From the NCBI GenBank assembly GCA_016219275.1, contig JACRBM010000037.1:1-58400 (forward strand): a DNA stretch of 58,400 nt, read 5' to 3'. The translations under genes were made by a program, and so were the position numbers. This DNA is from Chloroflexota bacterium (GTDB lineage Bacteria > Chloroflexota > Anaerolineae > UBA4142). Every line of letters starts with the position of its first letter. Position 1 is the first letter of the stretch. Below are positions 23,838 through 33,426 of this stretch, piece after piece. Below the pieces are notes generated by a model, which saw nothing but the letters and a program-made list of their open reading frames with translations, searched no databases and was not told the DNA's origin.

Positions 23838-24794
23838 TTGCGCGCGCTGATCACCGGGTTGAATGGATTTGCCGGCAGTCACCTTGCCGATTTTTTGTTG
23901 GCGCAAGGCGACTGCGAAATTGTCGGCGGCGTGTTTGGCGATTGCGCGAACATCGCCCACTTGGAAGGACGCGCGGTCTTTATCGCGGGCAACCTCACGG
24001 ATCCGCGCTTTGCCGAATCGTTGCTCGAACGCGCGCGCCCGGATCACATTTACCATCTCGCCGGGCAAGCCTTCCCCCCGATTTCCTGGCAAGACCCATG
24101 GACGACCATCGAAATCAATTTGCGCTCGCAAGTGAATTTGCTCAGCGCGGTCGTGCGCCTGGGTCTAACGCCGCGCATCTTGGTCATCGGCTCGATGGAA
24201 GAGTACGGGCGCGTCGAGCCGCACGAGATTCCGGTCACCGAAGAAACACCATTGCGTCCCGATAGTCCGTACGGCGTCAGCAAAATGGCGCAAGATTTTT
24301 TGGGCTTGCAGTATTTTTTGAGCCACCACCTGCCCGTCATTCGCGTCCGACCGTCGAATCACATCGGACCGCGCCAGAACGATCAATTCGTCACCTCGAA
24401 CTTTGCCAAGCAGATCGCCGAAATCGAACTAGGCAAACGCGAACCGGTCTTGCGCGTCGGCAACCTCAGCGCGCAACGCGATTTCAGCGACGTGCGCGAT
24501 ATGGTGCGCGCGTATCATCTCGCGATGGCACGCGGCGCGCCCGGCGAGGTATACAACATCGGCAGCGAGTACGCCGTCTCGATCCAACACATCGTCGAGT
24601 TGTTGCTCGCGCAGAGCCGCGTACCGATTCGCATCGAGCAAGACCCGACGCGCTTGCGTCCCTCGGACACACCGTTGATGTTCTGCAGCGCCGCGAAATT
24701 CCGCGCGCAAACCGGTTGGCACGCGATCGTTCCGCTCGACCAGAGTCTGCGCGATATTCTAGATTACTGGAGAGAACAAGTAAACAAACAATGA
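23838..24794 (+). CDS. SDR-family GDP-6-deoxyhexose reductase-like
   Basis: 318 residues. Rossmann loop GLNGFAGSH at residues 7-15; catalytic YGVSK near 145 and upstream Ser in GSMEEYG; C-terminal [20 protein letters not shown]. With gmd overlapping its 3' end it probably reduces GDP-4-keto-6-deoxymannose to GDP-rhamnose (Rmd type); fucose synthesis would need the longer epimerase/reductase. I use TTG 23838, with GAGGAG 6 nt upstream; codons before it lie in the promoter. Confidence 0.75.
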   Translation: MRALITGLNGFAGSHLADFLLAQGDCEIVGGVFGDCANIAHLEGRAVFIAGNLTDPRFAESLLERARPDHIYHLAGQAFPPISWQDPWTTIEINLRSQVNLLSAVVRLGLTPRILVIGSMEEYGRVEPHEIPVTEETPLRPDSPYGVSKMAQDFLGLQYFLSHHLPVIRVRPSNHIGPRQNDQFVTSNFAKQIAEIELGKREPVLRVGNLSAQRDFSDVRDMVRAYHLAMARGAPGEVYNIGSEYAVSIQHIVELLLAQSRVPIRIEQDPTRLRPSDTPLMFCSAAKFRAQTGWHAIVPLDQSLRDILDYWREQVNKQ

Positions 24795-25765
24795 AAAAGA
24801 AAGCAATGATTACCGGCATCACGGGGCAGGATGGTTCATATCTTGCCGAGTTTCTACTGGAACAAGGATACGAGGTCATCGGCATGGTGCGCCGCACCTC
24901 GACGATCAACTTTGAACGCATTCAACACATCCAAGATAAAGTTTGCATCGTGCAAGGCGACTTGCTCGACCAGGTTTCGTTGATTGACATCGTGCGCGAG
25001 CATCGCCCCACCGAAGTGTACAACCTCGCCGCGCAATCGTTCATCCCCACCTCGTTCAAGCAACCAGTACTCACCGGCGAATTCACCGCGCTCGGCGTCA
25101 CGCGTATGCTCGAAGCGATTCGCCTCGTCAATCCGGAAATTCGTTTCTACCAAGCGTCGTCCTCCGAAATGTTTGGCAAGGTCGTTGAGATTCCGCAACG
25201 CGAGACCACGCCGTTTCATCCGCGCAGTCCGTACGGCGTCGCCAAAGTGTACGGTCACTGGATCACCGTCAATTACCGCGAATCGTACAATCTCTTCGCG
25301 GTGTCGGGCATCCTGTTCAATCACGAATCGCCGCGCCGCGGTTTGGAATTCGTCACGCACAAGGTCACGTACAACGCCGCGAAAATCGCGCTGGGGTTGG
25401 CGGATAAATTGCCGATGGGCAATTTGGACTCGCAACGCGATTGGGGCTATGCGCCCGATTACGTGCGAATGATGAACTTGATGCTCCAACAAGATCACCC
25501 CGAAGATTTCGTGATCGCAACCGGTCGCACGCACTCGATCAAACGCCTGTGCGAGGTCGCGTTCGCGTGCATGGACTTAGATTGGCAACGTTACGTGTAC
25601 GTGGACGAAGCGTTCCTGCGCCCCGCCGATGTGGACTTGCTCATCGGCGATCCGAACAAAGCCAAACAAAAACTAGGTTGGGAACCGCACGTGACCTTCG
25701 AGCAAATGATCGAAAAGATGGTCGAAGCGGATCTCGCCGCGTTGAAGAAACAACACAATTTGTAA
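24791..25765 (+). CDS. gmd: GDP-mannose 4,6-dehydratase
   Basis: 324 residues. [19 protein letters not shown] at the N-terminus, [32 protein letters not shown] near residue 148, and [17 protein letters not shown] are all diagnostic of Gmd. It removes water from GDP-mannose to give GDP-4-keto-6-deoxymannose. ATG 24791 overlaps the previous stop (ATGA), so the two are translationally coupled. It supplies 6-deoxyhexose for the surface polysaccharide made by the glycosyltransferases in this window. Confidence 0.94.
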   Translation: MKKKAMITGITGQDGSYLAEFLLEQGYEVIGMVRRTSTINFERIQHIQDKVCIVQGDLLDQVSLIDIVREHRPTEVYNLAAQSFIPTSFKQPVLTGEFTALGVTRMLEAIRLVNPEIRFYQASSSEMFGKVVEIPQRETTPFHPRSPYGVAKVYGHWITVNYRESYNLFAVSGILFNHESPRRGLEFVTHKVTYNAAKIALGLADKLPMGNLDSQRDWGYAPDYVRMMNLMLQQDHPEDFVIATGRTHSIKRLCEVAFACMDLDWQRYVYVDEAFLRPADVDLLIGDPNKAKQKLGWEPHVTFEQMIEKMVEADLAALKKQHNL

Positions 25766-27118
25766 ATGGAAAAACTTTTTGGCACGGACGGCATTCGCGG
25801 CATCGCGAATCAATTTCCGTTGACGCCGGAATTCGTCACGCGCATCGGCAGCGCGATCGGTCAGGTGATCGGTCGCGGCGCAACGCGTCCGCGCGCGCTG
25901 CTCGGACGCGACACGCGGATTTCCGGCGCGATGATCGAACACGCGCTTGCCGCGGGCTTGATGGCGCAGGGCTTCGACACGCTGCATGTCGGCGTGCTCG
26001 CCACCCCCGGCATCGCGTATCTCACGCGCGCGCTCGGCGCGCGGTGCGGTATTTCGATTTCCGCGTCGCACAATCCGTTTCAGGACAACGGCATCAAGGT
26101 GTTCGGCGCGGACGGTTTCAAAATTCCGGACGCGCGCGAGAACGAAATCGAAATGCTCGCGCAAACCGAGTTGGGCGCGGGCACGGTCGCCGAGCATATC
26201 GGACAGCGGCACGACGAAACTGCAACGGTCGAACAGTATTTTGACTTTGCGCTCAGCGCGGTCAGCCGTCAACCGATCTTGCGCGGCAAGCGCGTCGTCG
26301 TAGATTGCAACCATGGTGCGACGTTTCGACTCGCGCCGCGCGCGTTGCGCGTGCTTGGCGCCGAGGTCCTCACGCTGAATCACGAACCGGACGGCGTCAA
26401 TATCAATCGCGGATACGATTCGCTCGAACCGAAATTGTTGCGCGAGACGGTGTTGCGCGCGCACGCGGACTGGGGCGTCCAGTTCGACGGCGACGGCGAC
26501 CGCGCGGTGTTCGTGGACGAACGCGGCAACTATGTGGACGGCGATTTTGTGCTCGCGATTCTCGCGCGCGATTTTCAAGCGCGCGGATTGTTCGCGGCGC
26601 GCGGCAACGCCGTCATCTCGACGGTGATGGCGAACGTCGGCTTGGAACAATCTCTGCGCGCGGCTGACATCGCGATGGAGCGCACGCCGGTCGGCGACCG
26701 CTGGGTCACCGAGCGGATGCGCGCGAGCGGCGCGATCCTGGGCGGCGAACAGTCCGGGCACATCGTTCTGTTCGACGGCGGGCACACGACCGGCGATGGA
26801 CTGTACACCGCGATTCGCGTTGCGGATGTGATCGTGCGGAGCGGCAGAACGCTTGCGGAACTGGCGTCGTGCATGACGCGCTATCCACAAGTGCTCGTCA
26901 ACGTGCGTGTGCCGCGCAAACCGCCGCTCGAACAAGTGCCGGTCATTCAGGCGCGCGTCGAACACGCGCGCGAAATCCTGGGCGCGGAGGCGCGCATTCT
27001 GTTGCGTTATTCCGGCACCGAGAATCTCGCGCGCGTGATGATCGAAGGTCTCGACGCGGCAATGATCGCGCACGAGGCAAACGCGATTGCGGACGTGATT
27101 CGGCAAACGATTACCTAA
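25766..27118 (+). CDS. glmM: Phosphoglucosamine mutase
   Basis: 450 residues, usual length. FGTDGIRGIAN at the N-terminus, the phosphoserine loop SASHNPFQDNGIK (Ser about 100), metal loop DGDGDRAVF (about 241), sugar-binding GGEQSGHI, and the phosphate-binding LLRYSGTENLARVM. It converts glucosamine-6-phosphate to glucosamine-1-phosphate for UDP-GlcNAc. It starts at ATG 25766 directly after the gmd stop. GlmM versus PNGM-like phosphomannomutase is judged from the SASHNPFQDNGIK and GEQSGHI wording. Confidence 0.88.
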   Translation: MEKLFGTDGIRGIANQFPLTPEFVTRIGSAIGQVIGRGATRPRALLGRDTRISGAMIEHALAAGLMAQGFDTLHVGVLATPGIAYLTRALGARCGISISASHNPFQDNGIKVFGADGFKIPDARENEIEMLAQTELGAGTVAEHIGQRHDETATVEQYFDFALSAVSRQPILRGKRVVVDCNHGATFRLAPRALRVLGAEVLTLNHEPDGVNINRGYDSLEPKLLRETVLRAHADWGVQFDGDGDRAVFVDERGNYVDGDFVLAILARDFQARGLFAARGNAVISTVMANVGLEQSLRAADIAMERTPVGDRWVTERMRASGAILGGEQSGHIVLFDGGHTTGDGLYTAIRVADVIVRSGRTLAELASCMTRYPQVLVNVRVPRKPPLEQVPVIQARVEHAREILGAEARILLRYSGTENLARVMIEGLDAAMIAHEANAIADVIRQTIT

Positions 27119-27130
27119 AACCCAGTTCCT

Positions 27131-27192
27131 CTATTTCCGATTTCCTTGATTACCCTTATTTCCCTCATTTCCTTTCAGAATGGAAATGAGGG
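27131..27192. repeat. CCCTTATTTCCCTCATTTCC repeat and hairpin
   Basis: A run of 7- to 9-bp pyrimidine words ending in CCCTCATTTCC, then 9 nt, then GGAAATGAGGG. Positions 27151-27174 are identical over 24 nt to 34381-34404, which lies inside a glycosyltransferase gene. Confidence 0.85.
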
Positions 27193-27208
27193 AACTTGAA
27201 GGACATTC

Positions 27209-28630
27209 ATGCCCACAGAGATCAAATTTGGCACCGATGGTTGGCGCGGCGTGATCGCCGATGATTATACGTACGAAAATTTGCGTCGCTGCGCGCACGG
27301 CATGGCGCAGTACTTGATCGCGACCAAGCAAACGACACGCGGGTTGGTGATCGGCTACGACACGCGTTTTTCCGCCGAACTGTTCGCGCAGGTCGTCGCC
27401 GAAGTGATCGCCGCGCACGGCATCAAAGTGTTCATGGTAGATCGCCCAACGCCCACACCAGTCATTTCGTACGCGATTCTCGCGCAGCGCGCGCACGGCG
27501 CGGTCAACCTCACCTCGTCGCACAATCCGCCGATGTGGGGCGGCTTCAAGGTGCGCGCGGATTACGCCGGCGCAATCGGTCCCGAGGGCTTGAAGCAAAT
27601 CGAGTCGTTCATCCCCGCGCCGGAAAACGTCAAGCGCATGCCGTTCAAAGACGCGCAGGCGCAAGGGCTGATCGAAATCTTTGATCCGAAACCGGCGTTT
27701 CGCAAACAACTCGACAAACTCGTGAACATCGAACCGCTGCGCCAAGCGGGTCTCACCCTCGCGGTGGATTCGATGTGGGGCGCGGGGATGGGCTGGTTCA
27801 AGGAATTGCTCGCCGGCGGCGCGACGCGCGTCGTCGAGATTCATAACTATCGCAATCCCAGTTTTCCGGAAATGAACAACCCAGAACCGATTCCGCCGAA
27901 CGTCAACGGGCTGATGGAACTCGTCAAACGCGAGCACGCGCATCTCGGCATCGCGACCGACGGCGACGCGGATCGCATCGGCGGCTCGACCGAACAAGGC
28001 GTGTTCATTCACCAACTGCAAATGTACGCGTTGCTCGCGCTTTACCTGCTCGAAGTGCGCGGGATGCGCGGCGCGATCGTGAAAACGCTCAACACAACTT
28101 CGATGCTCGACAAACTCGGCAAGCGTTTCAACGTGCCAGTACACGAGACCGGCGTCGGATTCAAGTTCGTCGCGCCGAAAATTTTGGAAACGAACGCGAT
28201 GATCGGCGGCGAAGAATCCGGCGGCTATGCGTTTCGCGATCACATTCCCGAACGCGATGGCATCGTCGCCGCGTTGTATCTGATGGATTTCGTCGTGCAG
28301 ACCGGCAAAACGCCGTCGCAGTTGCTCGACCATCTCTTCGAGTTGGTCGGACCGCATTACTACGAACGCATTGACACAGAGTTTCCGGGAGAACAACGCG
28401 GCGAAATCATGGCGCGTTTGCATGACGCGCAACCTAGCACAATTGCCGGATTCAAAGTGACCGAGATCAATTTGATGGATGGGTTCAAATACCTGCTCGA
28501 CGACGGCGGCTGGCTGTGCATCCGCTTTTCCGGCACTGAGCCGATCATGCGCTTTTACGTCGAAACGACCCAGGATCGCAAACGGCAAGAAATTCTCGAC
28601 GCGGGATTGAAGTTGGCGGGGTTGCGCTAG
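27209..28630 (+). CDS. Phosphoglucomutase/phosphomannomutase family protein
   Basis: 473 residues, second alpha-D-phosphohexomutase in the cluster. FGTDGWRGVIADDYT, phosphoserine loop TSSHNPPMWGGFK (Ser about 102), metal loop DGDADRIGG (about 251), sugar loop GEESGGYAF, and CIRFSGTEPIMRFY. The family interconverts hexose-6- and hexose-1-phosphates and would feed GDP-mannose (hence Gmd) or UDP-glucose; specificity is not certain. GAAGGAC lies before ATG 27209, after a repeat-filled gap. Confidence 0.85.
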   Translation: MPTEIKFGTDGWRGVIADDYTYENLRRCAHGMAQYLIATKQTTRGLVIGYDTRFSAELFAQVVAEVIAAHGIKVFMVDRPTPTPVISYAILAQRAHGAVNLTSSHNPPMWGGFKVRADYAGAIGPEGLKQIESFIPAPENVKRMPFKDAQAQGLIEIFDPKPAFRKQLDKLVNIEPLRQAGLTLAVDSMWGAGMGWFKELLAGGATRVVEIHNYRNPSFPEMNNPEPIPPNVNGLMELVKREHAHLGIATDGDADRIGGSTEQGVFIHQLQMYALLALYLLEVRGMRGAIVKTLNTTSMLDKLGKRFNVPVHETGVGFKFVAPKILETNAMIGGEESGGYAFRDHIPERDGIVAALYLMDFVVQTGKTPSQLLDHLFELVGPHYYERIDTEFPGEQRGEIMARLHDAQPSTIAGFKVTEINLMDGFKYLLDDGGWLCIRFSGTEPIMRFYVETTQDRKRQEILDAGLKLAGLR

Positions 28631-29401
28631 TTGATTGACGCGCACTGCCATCTCGACGACGAACAATTCGCGAACGACCGCGACGCGGTGCTCGCGCGCG
28701 CGATGGATGCCGGCGTCGCCGCGATCATCACCGCCGGCACGGATGTGGCGACGAGCCGCGCGGCAGTCGCGCTCGCGGAGCAGTACGCAAGTGTCTACGC
28801 GGTCGTCGGCATTCATCCGCAAGCCGCGCACACATGCGACGCCGAATCGCTCGCGACGATTCGCACATTGGCGCAACATCCCAAGGTCGTCGGCATCGGC
28901 GAAATCGGTTTGGATTTTTACTGGCAACAAAATCCGCCGCGCGAAATCCAGGAACGCGCGTTCATCGCGCAACTCGAACTCGCGGCGGAACTCGACAAGC
29001 CGGTGGTGATTCACGACCGCGACGCGCATGCAGAACTGATGGCAACCCTTGCGAAGGTCGTCAAACCTTCGCAAGGTGGAATCCTGCACTGTTTTTCCGG
29101 CGATCTCGCGATGGCGCAACAGGCGATTGCCCTGGGTTACGCGATTTCGTTTGCCGGGAATCTGACCTTCAAGAATGCGACACGTCTGCAAGAGATCGCG
29201 CGCGCGTTGCCACTCGACAAAATCGTGATCGAAACGGACGCGCCGTACCTCTCGCCGCTACGCGGGCAACGCAACGAATCCGCGAACGTCGCGCGCGTCG
29301 CGGCAAAACTCGCGGAACTAAAAAACCTGACTCTGGACGTGGCACAACAATCCACGTCGCGCAATAGTGAAATGCTGTTTCGTCTGAAAACGGCAGGATG
29401 A
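28631..29401 (+). CDS. tatD: TatD-family metal-dependent DNase
   Basis: 256 residues, amidohydrolase barrel. N-terminal metal ligands in IDAHCHLDD, GEIGLDFYW with Glu near 90, VIHDRDAH, HCFSGDL, and ETDAPYLSP. It acts as a 3'-5' exonuclease or Mg-dependent DNase. The start is TTG 28631, immediately after the previous stop. A perfect 12-bp palindromic repeat (29047-29076) is inserted in frame and encodes LAKVVKPSQGG, lengthening the loop before the HCFSG strand. Confidence 0.9.
   Translation: MIDAHCHLDDEQFANDRDAVLARAMDAGVAAIITAGTDVATSRAAVALAEQYASVYAVVGIHPQAAHTCDAESLATIRTLAQHPKVVGIGEIGLDFYWQQNPPREIQERAFIAQLELAAELDKPVVIHDRDAHAELMATLAKVVKPSQGGILHCFSGDLAMAQQAIALGYAISFAGNLTFKNATRLQEIARALPLDKIVIETDAPYLSPLRGQRNESANVARVAAKLAELKNLTLDVAQQSTSRNSEMLFRLKTAG
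29047..29076. repeat. CCTTGCGAAGGT palindrome inside tatD
   Basis: CCTTGCGAAGGT, 6-nt loop, ACCTTCGCAAGG. It is translated in frame and its layout matches the intergenic palindromes at 4487, 14314 and 39749. Confidence 0.85.
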
Positions 29402-29408
29402 GTGAACT

Positions 29409-30356
29409 TTGGGTCTCAATTCGATTTTGTCCCCGATTCAAACCGAGTTACAAGAAGTCGAAGTGCGTCTGCGCGACGCGGTGCGCGTAGATTATGCGCC
29501 GTTGGGCAGCGTGTTCGAATCGCTGATCGAGAGCGGCGGCAAACGAGTTCGTCCCGCGCTCGCGATTCTCGCGACCAAGTTCGGTCCCGCCGATCCGAAC
29601 AAGGCGTATACACTCGCGATCACCGTCGAGCTGGTGCACGCGGCGACGTTGATTCACGACGACTTGATTGACAAATCGCCGGTGCGCCGCGGCAGTCCGA
29701 CGATCAACTCGCGTTGGAGCGGCACGGCGACCGTGCTCGCCGGCGATTTTCTCCTCGCGCGCGCGGCGGACATCGCCGCGAGCATTGACGATTTTCGCGT
29801 GATGCGGATTTTCGCGCGCACCTTGATGGCGATTTGCGAAGGCGAGATTCGCCAGGATTTTGGCGGCATGCATTGGCCCCCCAATCGCGCAGAATACTAT
29901 CGCCACATTGACAGCAAGACCGGCTCGTTGTTCGTCGCGAGCACCGAAGGCGGCGCGGTGTTGGCGGGCTTGTCCGAAAAAGAGATTAGCGCGATGACAG
30001 TGTACGGGCACAGTCTGGGACGCGCGTTCCAAATCGTGGACGACATTCTCGATTTCACGTCCGACGAGCAACAGTTGGGCAAGCCGGTTGGCAGCGATTT
30101 GCGGCAAGGCACGTACACCTTGCCGGTGTTTTATTTTATGGAGCAAGACCCGCGCGGCAACAACATCCCGGAATTGATGAACGCGATAGACGAGTTGGTG
30201 GACACGATTCGCCGTTCGCCGGCGATTGCCACGTCAAAAGCCGAAGCGCGTGCGACTGTACAACAAGCCATAGATGCGCTCACGATTTTTCCGGACACTT
30301 CATTCCGCCGCGCGTTGATTGATCTCGCCAATTTCGTGGTGGAGCGAACTCTCTGA
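29409..30356 (+). CDS. Trans-polyprenyl diphosphate synthase
   Basis: 315 residues. First Asp-rich motif DDLID near 84, GGKRVRPAL at about residue 38, second Asp-rich motif DDILD near 211, and KPVGSDLRQGTYTLP. It elongates allylic diphosphates with isopentenyl diphosphate, for quinone side chains or carotenoid/carrier precursors. The window's mvaD supplies isopentenyl units. The start is TTG 29409, 8 bp after the tatD stop; the ribosome site is weak, and a start slightly upstream cannot be excluded. Confidence 0.92.
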   Translation: MGLNSILSPIQTELQEVEVRLRDAVRVDYAPLGSVFESLIESGGKRVRPALAILATKFGPADPNKAYTLAITVELVHAATLIHDDLIDKSPVRRGSPTINSRWSGTATVLAGDFLLARAADIAASIDDFRVMRIFARTLMAICEGEIRQDFGGMHWPPNRAEYYRHIDSKTGSLFVASTEGGAVLAGLSEKEISAMTVYGHSLGRAFQIVDDILDFTSDEQQLGKPVGSDLRQGTYTLPVFYFMEQDPRGNNIPELMNAIDELVDTIRRSPAIATSKAEARATVQQAIDALTIFPDTSFRRALIDLANFVVERTL

Positions 30357-31307
30357 GTGGACGTTTCGATCCTCATCGTCAGTTGGAATGTGCGCGAGTT
30401 ATTACGACGATGCTTGCAGTCAGTTGCAAGTCAACAGTCTAGTCTGTCTACCGACGACCGGCGACTGGCGACTGAAATCATCGTCGTGGACAACGCGTCG
30501 CGCGATGACACCGTCGCCATGTTACGCGATGAATTTCCCAGGGTGCGCGTGATTGCAAATACCGAAAACCTGGGATTCACGCGTGCGAACAATCAAGCCC
30601 TTGCGCTAGCGCAGGGGCGTTATCTTTTTTTGCTCAACCCCGACACCGAACTACGCCCCGGCGCGTTGCAAACGCTGTACGAGTACGCGGAGCAAAACCC
30701 GCGCGTCGGCATCATCGGTCCGCAGTTGTTTTACGGCGACGGTGCCGTGCAATCCTCGCGCCGCCGCTTCCCCACACTCGCCACGGCGTTTCTCGAATCC
30801 ACGCTTCTGCAACAATGGTTTCCGCGCAATCGCGTGCTCGCGCGCTATTACATGTTGGACACGCGCGACGACGCAACGCAACAAGTAGACTGGATCAACG
30901 GCGCGGCGATGTTTGTGCGGCGGCAAGTGTACGAGCAGATTGGTGGATTGGATGAAGCGTTTTTCATGTACTCGGAAGAACTCGATTGGTGCTATCGCGC
31001 GAAAAAAGCCGTTTGGCAAATCGTGTACTTGCCAACCGCGCAGATCGCGCATTACGAGGGCAAATCGTCCGAGCAAGCGGTCGCGGCGCGCGACATTCAT
31101 TTCAACACGAGCAAGATTCGGTACTGGCGGAAATATCGCGGCGCGTTCTTCGCGGAAATTCTGCGCGTGTTTTTGCTGGCGACGTTCGCTTTTCAAATCG
31201 CGCGGGAAAGTGTAAAATGGGTGCTGGGTCACAAGCGCGCGTTGCGCGCGCAGAGAGTCAAGGCGTATTGGCAGGTGCTCAAAAGTCGCTTGGTTCGTGC
31301 TAATTGA
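30357..31307 (+). CDS. GT2-family glycosyltransferase
   Basis: 316 residues. N-terminal GT-A fold: VSILIVSWN, IIVVDNASRDDT, NTENLGFTRANNQAL and LNPDTELRPGAL (the DxD-type metal site). VDWINGAAMFVRRQVYEQIG and FFMYSEELDWCYRAKKA follow, as in rhamnosyl-type transferases (WbbL-like). A C-terminal hydrophobic helix may attach it to the membrane. GTG 30357 abuts the previous stop. Given the Gmd/Rmd-like pair upstream, GDP-rhamnose or another deoxysugar is a plausible donor. A heptad repeat is inserted at about residues 21-40. Confidence 0.88.
   Translation: MDVSILIVSWNVRELLRRCLQSVASQQSSLSTDDRRLATEIIVVDNASRDDTVAMLRDEFPRVRVIANTENLGFTRANNQALALAQGRYLFLLNPDTELRPGALQTLYEYAEQNPRVGIIGPQLFYGDGAVQSSRRRFPTLATAFLESTLLQQWFPRNRVLARYYMLDTRDDATQQVDWINGAAMFVRRQVYEQIGGLDEAFFMYSEELDWCYRAKKAVWQIVYLPTAQIAHYEGKSSEQAVAARDIHFNTSKIRYWRKYRGAFFAEILRVFLLATFAFQIARESVKWVLGHKRALRAQRVKAYWQVLKSRLVRAN
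30417..30475. repeat. Heptad repeat inside the GT2 gene
   Basis: CAGTCAGTTGCAAGTCAACA, then ACCGACG ACCGGCG ACTGGCG ACTGAAA at 7-bp steps. It is translated as SVASQQSSLSTDDRRLATE between the first strand-helix unit and IIVVDN. Confidence 0.75.
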
Positions 31308-31321
31308 AAGTCAGCTCGCCT

Positions 31322-31420
31322 GAGCCGTTCCGTTGGGCGTCCACTTACGCGGACGCAATGCTTCGCCCGCGTAGGCGGGCGACCGGCGCAAGCCCATCAA
31401 AGGCGATTTCAATCGCCCCA
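31322..31420. repeat. Composite of small palindromes
   Basis: GCGTCC/GGACGC, CGCCCGCGTAGGCGGGCG and GGCGATTTCAATCGCC occur in succession in the 127-bp gap before the channel gene. Confidence 0.65.
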
Positions 31421-31434
31421 TCCAGGAGATCATA

Positions 31435-33357
31435 ATGAAACAACCCACCTTCACCGACCGTTTGCGTTACGCGTTCGACAACACGCTGTCGAGAGGACCG
31501 ATCGCGCTGATCGCGTGGCTCGCGGTCGTCTCGGTCGTCTTTATTCTCGTGATGGCAACCGTCATCACCGTCACCGGTGTCGCGAATCCTCCCACGGAAG
31601 ACGCCGAATCAGGTGTCGTGAGCCTGGATCCGGTCCCGGACTTTTTTGAAATCGCGTGGCGCAGTTTGATGCGCACGATGGATGCGGGCACCATGGGCGG
31701 TGACACCGGCACGCCCGGCTATTTGATGGGCATGTTCGTCGTCACGCTCGGCGGTGTATTCATCATCAGCATCCTCATCGGCGTGCTCACCAGCGGCATC
31801 GAAGCCAAACTCGAAGAACTGCGCAAAGGTCGCTCGTTCGTCATCGAGCAGGACCACACGTTGATCCTGGGTTGGACGCCGCAAATTTTCACGATCATCT
31901 CCGAACTCGTCGCGGCAAACACCAATCTGAAAAAATCGTGCGTCGTCATCCTCGCAGACAAGGACAAGATCGAGATGGAGGACGAACTGCGCGCGCGCGT
32001 GCCGCGCACGGGACGCACGCGCGTCGTGTGCCGCACCGGCAGTCCGCTCGATCCAACCGACATTGAAATCGCAAATCCGCACGCCGCGCGCTCGATCATC
32101 GTCCTCGCGCCCGACGTGGACGAGCCGGACACGCACGTCATCAAAACGATTCTCGCGATCACGAACAATCCGCAGCGCAAGCCGGGCAAGTACCACATCG
32201 TCGCCGAAATTCGCGACCAGAAAAATATTGAGGTTGCGAAAATGGTGGGGCGCGATGAAGCCCAGGTCGTCCTCGTCGGCGATTTGATCTCGCGCATCAC
32301 GGTGCAAACGTGTCGCCAGTCCGGTCTCTCGGTGATTTACACCGAACTGCTCAACTTTGGCGGCGACGAAATATATTTCAAGGAAGAACCTGCGCTGGTC
32401 GGCAAGGCGTTCGGTTCGGCGCTGCTGGCGTACGAAGATTCCACCGTTATCGGCGTGCAAGCAAAAGATGGGACGGTGCGGCTCAATCCGCCGATGGACA
32501 CGCGCGTGCTCGCCGGCGACAAGATCATCGCGATTTCCGCGGATGACGACACGATCAGGTTGAGCGGGCAAACGAGTCTCGGCATTGACGAAACCGCGAT
32601 GCAATCCAAACACTCTGCCGCGCCAGCGCCCGAGCGCACGTTGATCCTGGGTTGGAATCATCGCGGGCATTCCATCATTCGCGAACTGGATCACTATGTC
32701 GCCGCCGGTTCGCAGACGAAGGTCGTCGCCCATGTCGCGGATGTGACGAAAGAACTCGAACAAAATAAAAATCAAACCGTCACTTTTCTGCCAAGCGAAA
32801 CGACCGACCGCCAAACGCTCGACGCGCTCGACGTCGCGTCGTACGATCACATCATCGTGCTCAGTTACTCGGATTTGATGGACGAACAACAAGCGGACGC
32901 GCAAACGCTCATCACGCTCCTGCACTTGCGCGATATGAGCGAACGCGCCGGCAAGGACCTGGCGATTGTCAGCGAAATGCTCGACGTACGCAACCGCGAA
33001 CTCGCCGAGGTGACGCGCGCGGACGATTTCATCGTCAGCGATCAACTCGTCAGTCTGATGCTGTCCCAGGTTTCGGAGAACAAGCATCTCAACGCGGTCT
33101 TTGCCGATTTATTCGATCCGGAAGGGTCGGAGATTTATCTCAAGCCGGCGACCGATTACGTGAAACCTGGCATGCCGACAAACTTTTACACGATTGTCGA
33201 AGCGGCGCGGCGGCGCGGCGAAGTTGCGATGGGCTATCGGCTCAAGCGCGACGCGCACGACGCGGCGAAATCGTACGGCGTCGTCGTCAATCCGGCAAAA
33301 TCGAAAAAAATCGAATTCTCCGCCGCGGACAAGATCATCGTCATCGCGGAAAGTTGA
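31435..33357 (+). CDS. CASTOR/POLLUX-type ion channel with RCK-like domains
   Basis: 640 residues. Two N-terminal membrane helices (LSRGPIALIAWLAVVSVVFI; YLMGMFVVTLGGVFIISILI) flank a pore region reading WRSLMRTMDAGTMGGDTG, which lacks the TxGYG potassium filter. Two TrkA-N/RCK-like Rossmann regions follow: HTLILGWTPQIFTIISELV near 140 and RTLILGWNHRGHSIIRELDH near 400. This is the layout of the CASTOR/POLLUX (DMI1/SYM8) family; plant members conduct cations, including Ca2+, at the nuclear envelope. The bacterial members' ion and ligand are not established. A hairpin-rich repeat region precedes it; an AGGAG lies before ATG 31435. Confidence 0.85.
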   Translation: MKQPTFTDRLRYAFDNTLSRGPIALIAWLAVVSVVFILVMATVITVTGVANPPTEDAESGVVSLDPVPDFFEIAWRSLMRTMDAGTMGGDTGTPGYLMGMFVVTLGGVFIISILIGVLTSGIEAKLEELRKGRSFVIEQDHTLILGWTPQIFTIISELVAANTNLKKSCVVILADKDKIEMEDELRARVPRTGRTRVVCRTGSPLDPTDIEIANPHAARSIIVLAPDVDEPDTHVIKTILAITNNPQRKPGKYHIVAEIRDQKNIEVAKMVGRDEAQVVLVGDLISRITVQTCRQSGLSVIYTELLNFGGDEIYFKEEPALVGKAFGSALLAYEDSTVIGVQAKDGTVRLNPPMDTRVLAGDKIIAISADDDTIRLSGQTSLGIDETAMQSKHSAAPAPERTLILGWNHRGHSIIRELDHYVAAGSQTKVVAHVADVTKELEQNKNQTVTFLPSETTDRQTLDALDVASYDHIIVLSYSDLMDEQQADAQTLITLLHLRDMSERAGKDLAIVSEMLDVRNRELAEVTRADDFIVSDQLVSLMLSQVSENKHLNAVFADLFDPEGSEIYLKPATDYVKPGMPTNFYTIVEAARRRGEVAMGYRLKRDAHDAAKSYGVVVNPAKSKKIEFSAADKIIVIAES

Positions 33358-33369
33358 GCGAAGATTGAA

Positions 33370-33398
33370 TTGCGATTCAGTCCGGGCTGTGATAGAAT
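33370..33398 (+). promoter_or_regulatory. Promoter of the VapBC-like pair
   Basis: TTGCGA, 17-nt spacer, TAGAAT (33393-33398), about 29 bp before the antitoxin ATG. Confidence 0.7.
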
Positions 33399-33426
33399 TA
33401 CGTTGCTGATTCAAGCGAGGTAAAAA

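Noticed and set aside
31609-33087. Long open frame opposite the channel gene
   Set aside because: Composition (Arg, His, Asp-rich, no motifs) is typical of GC-rich antisense shadows, and the sense frame has a clear family match.
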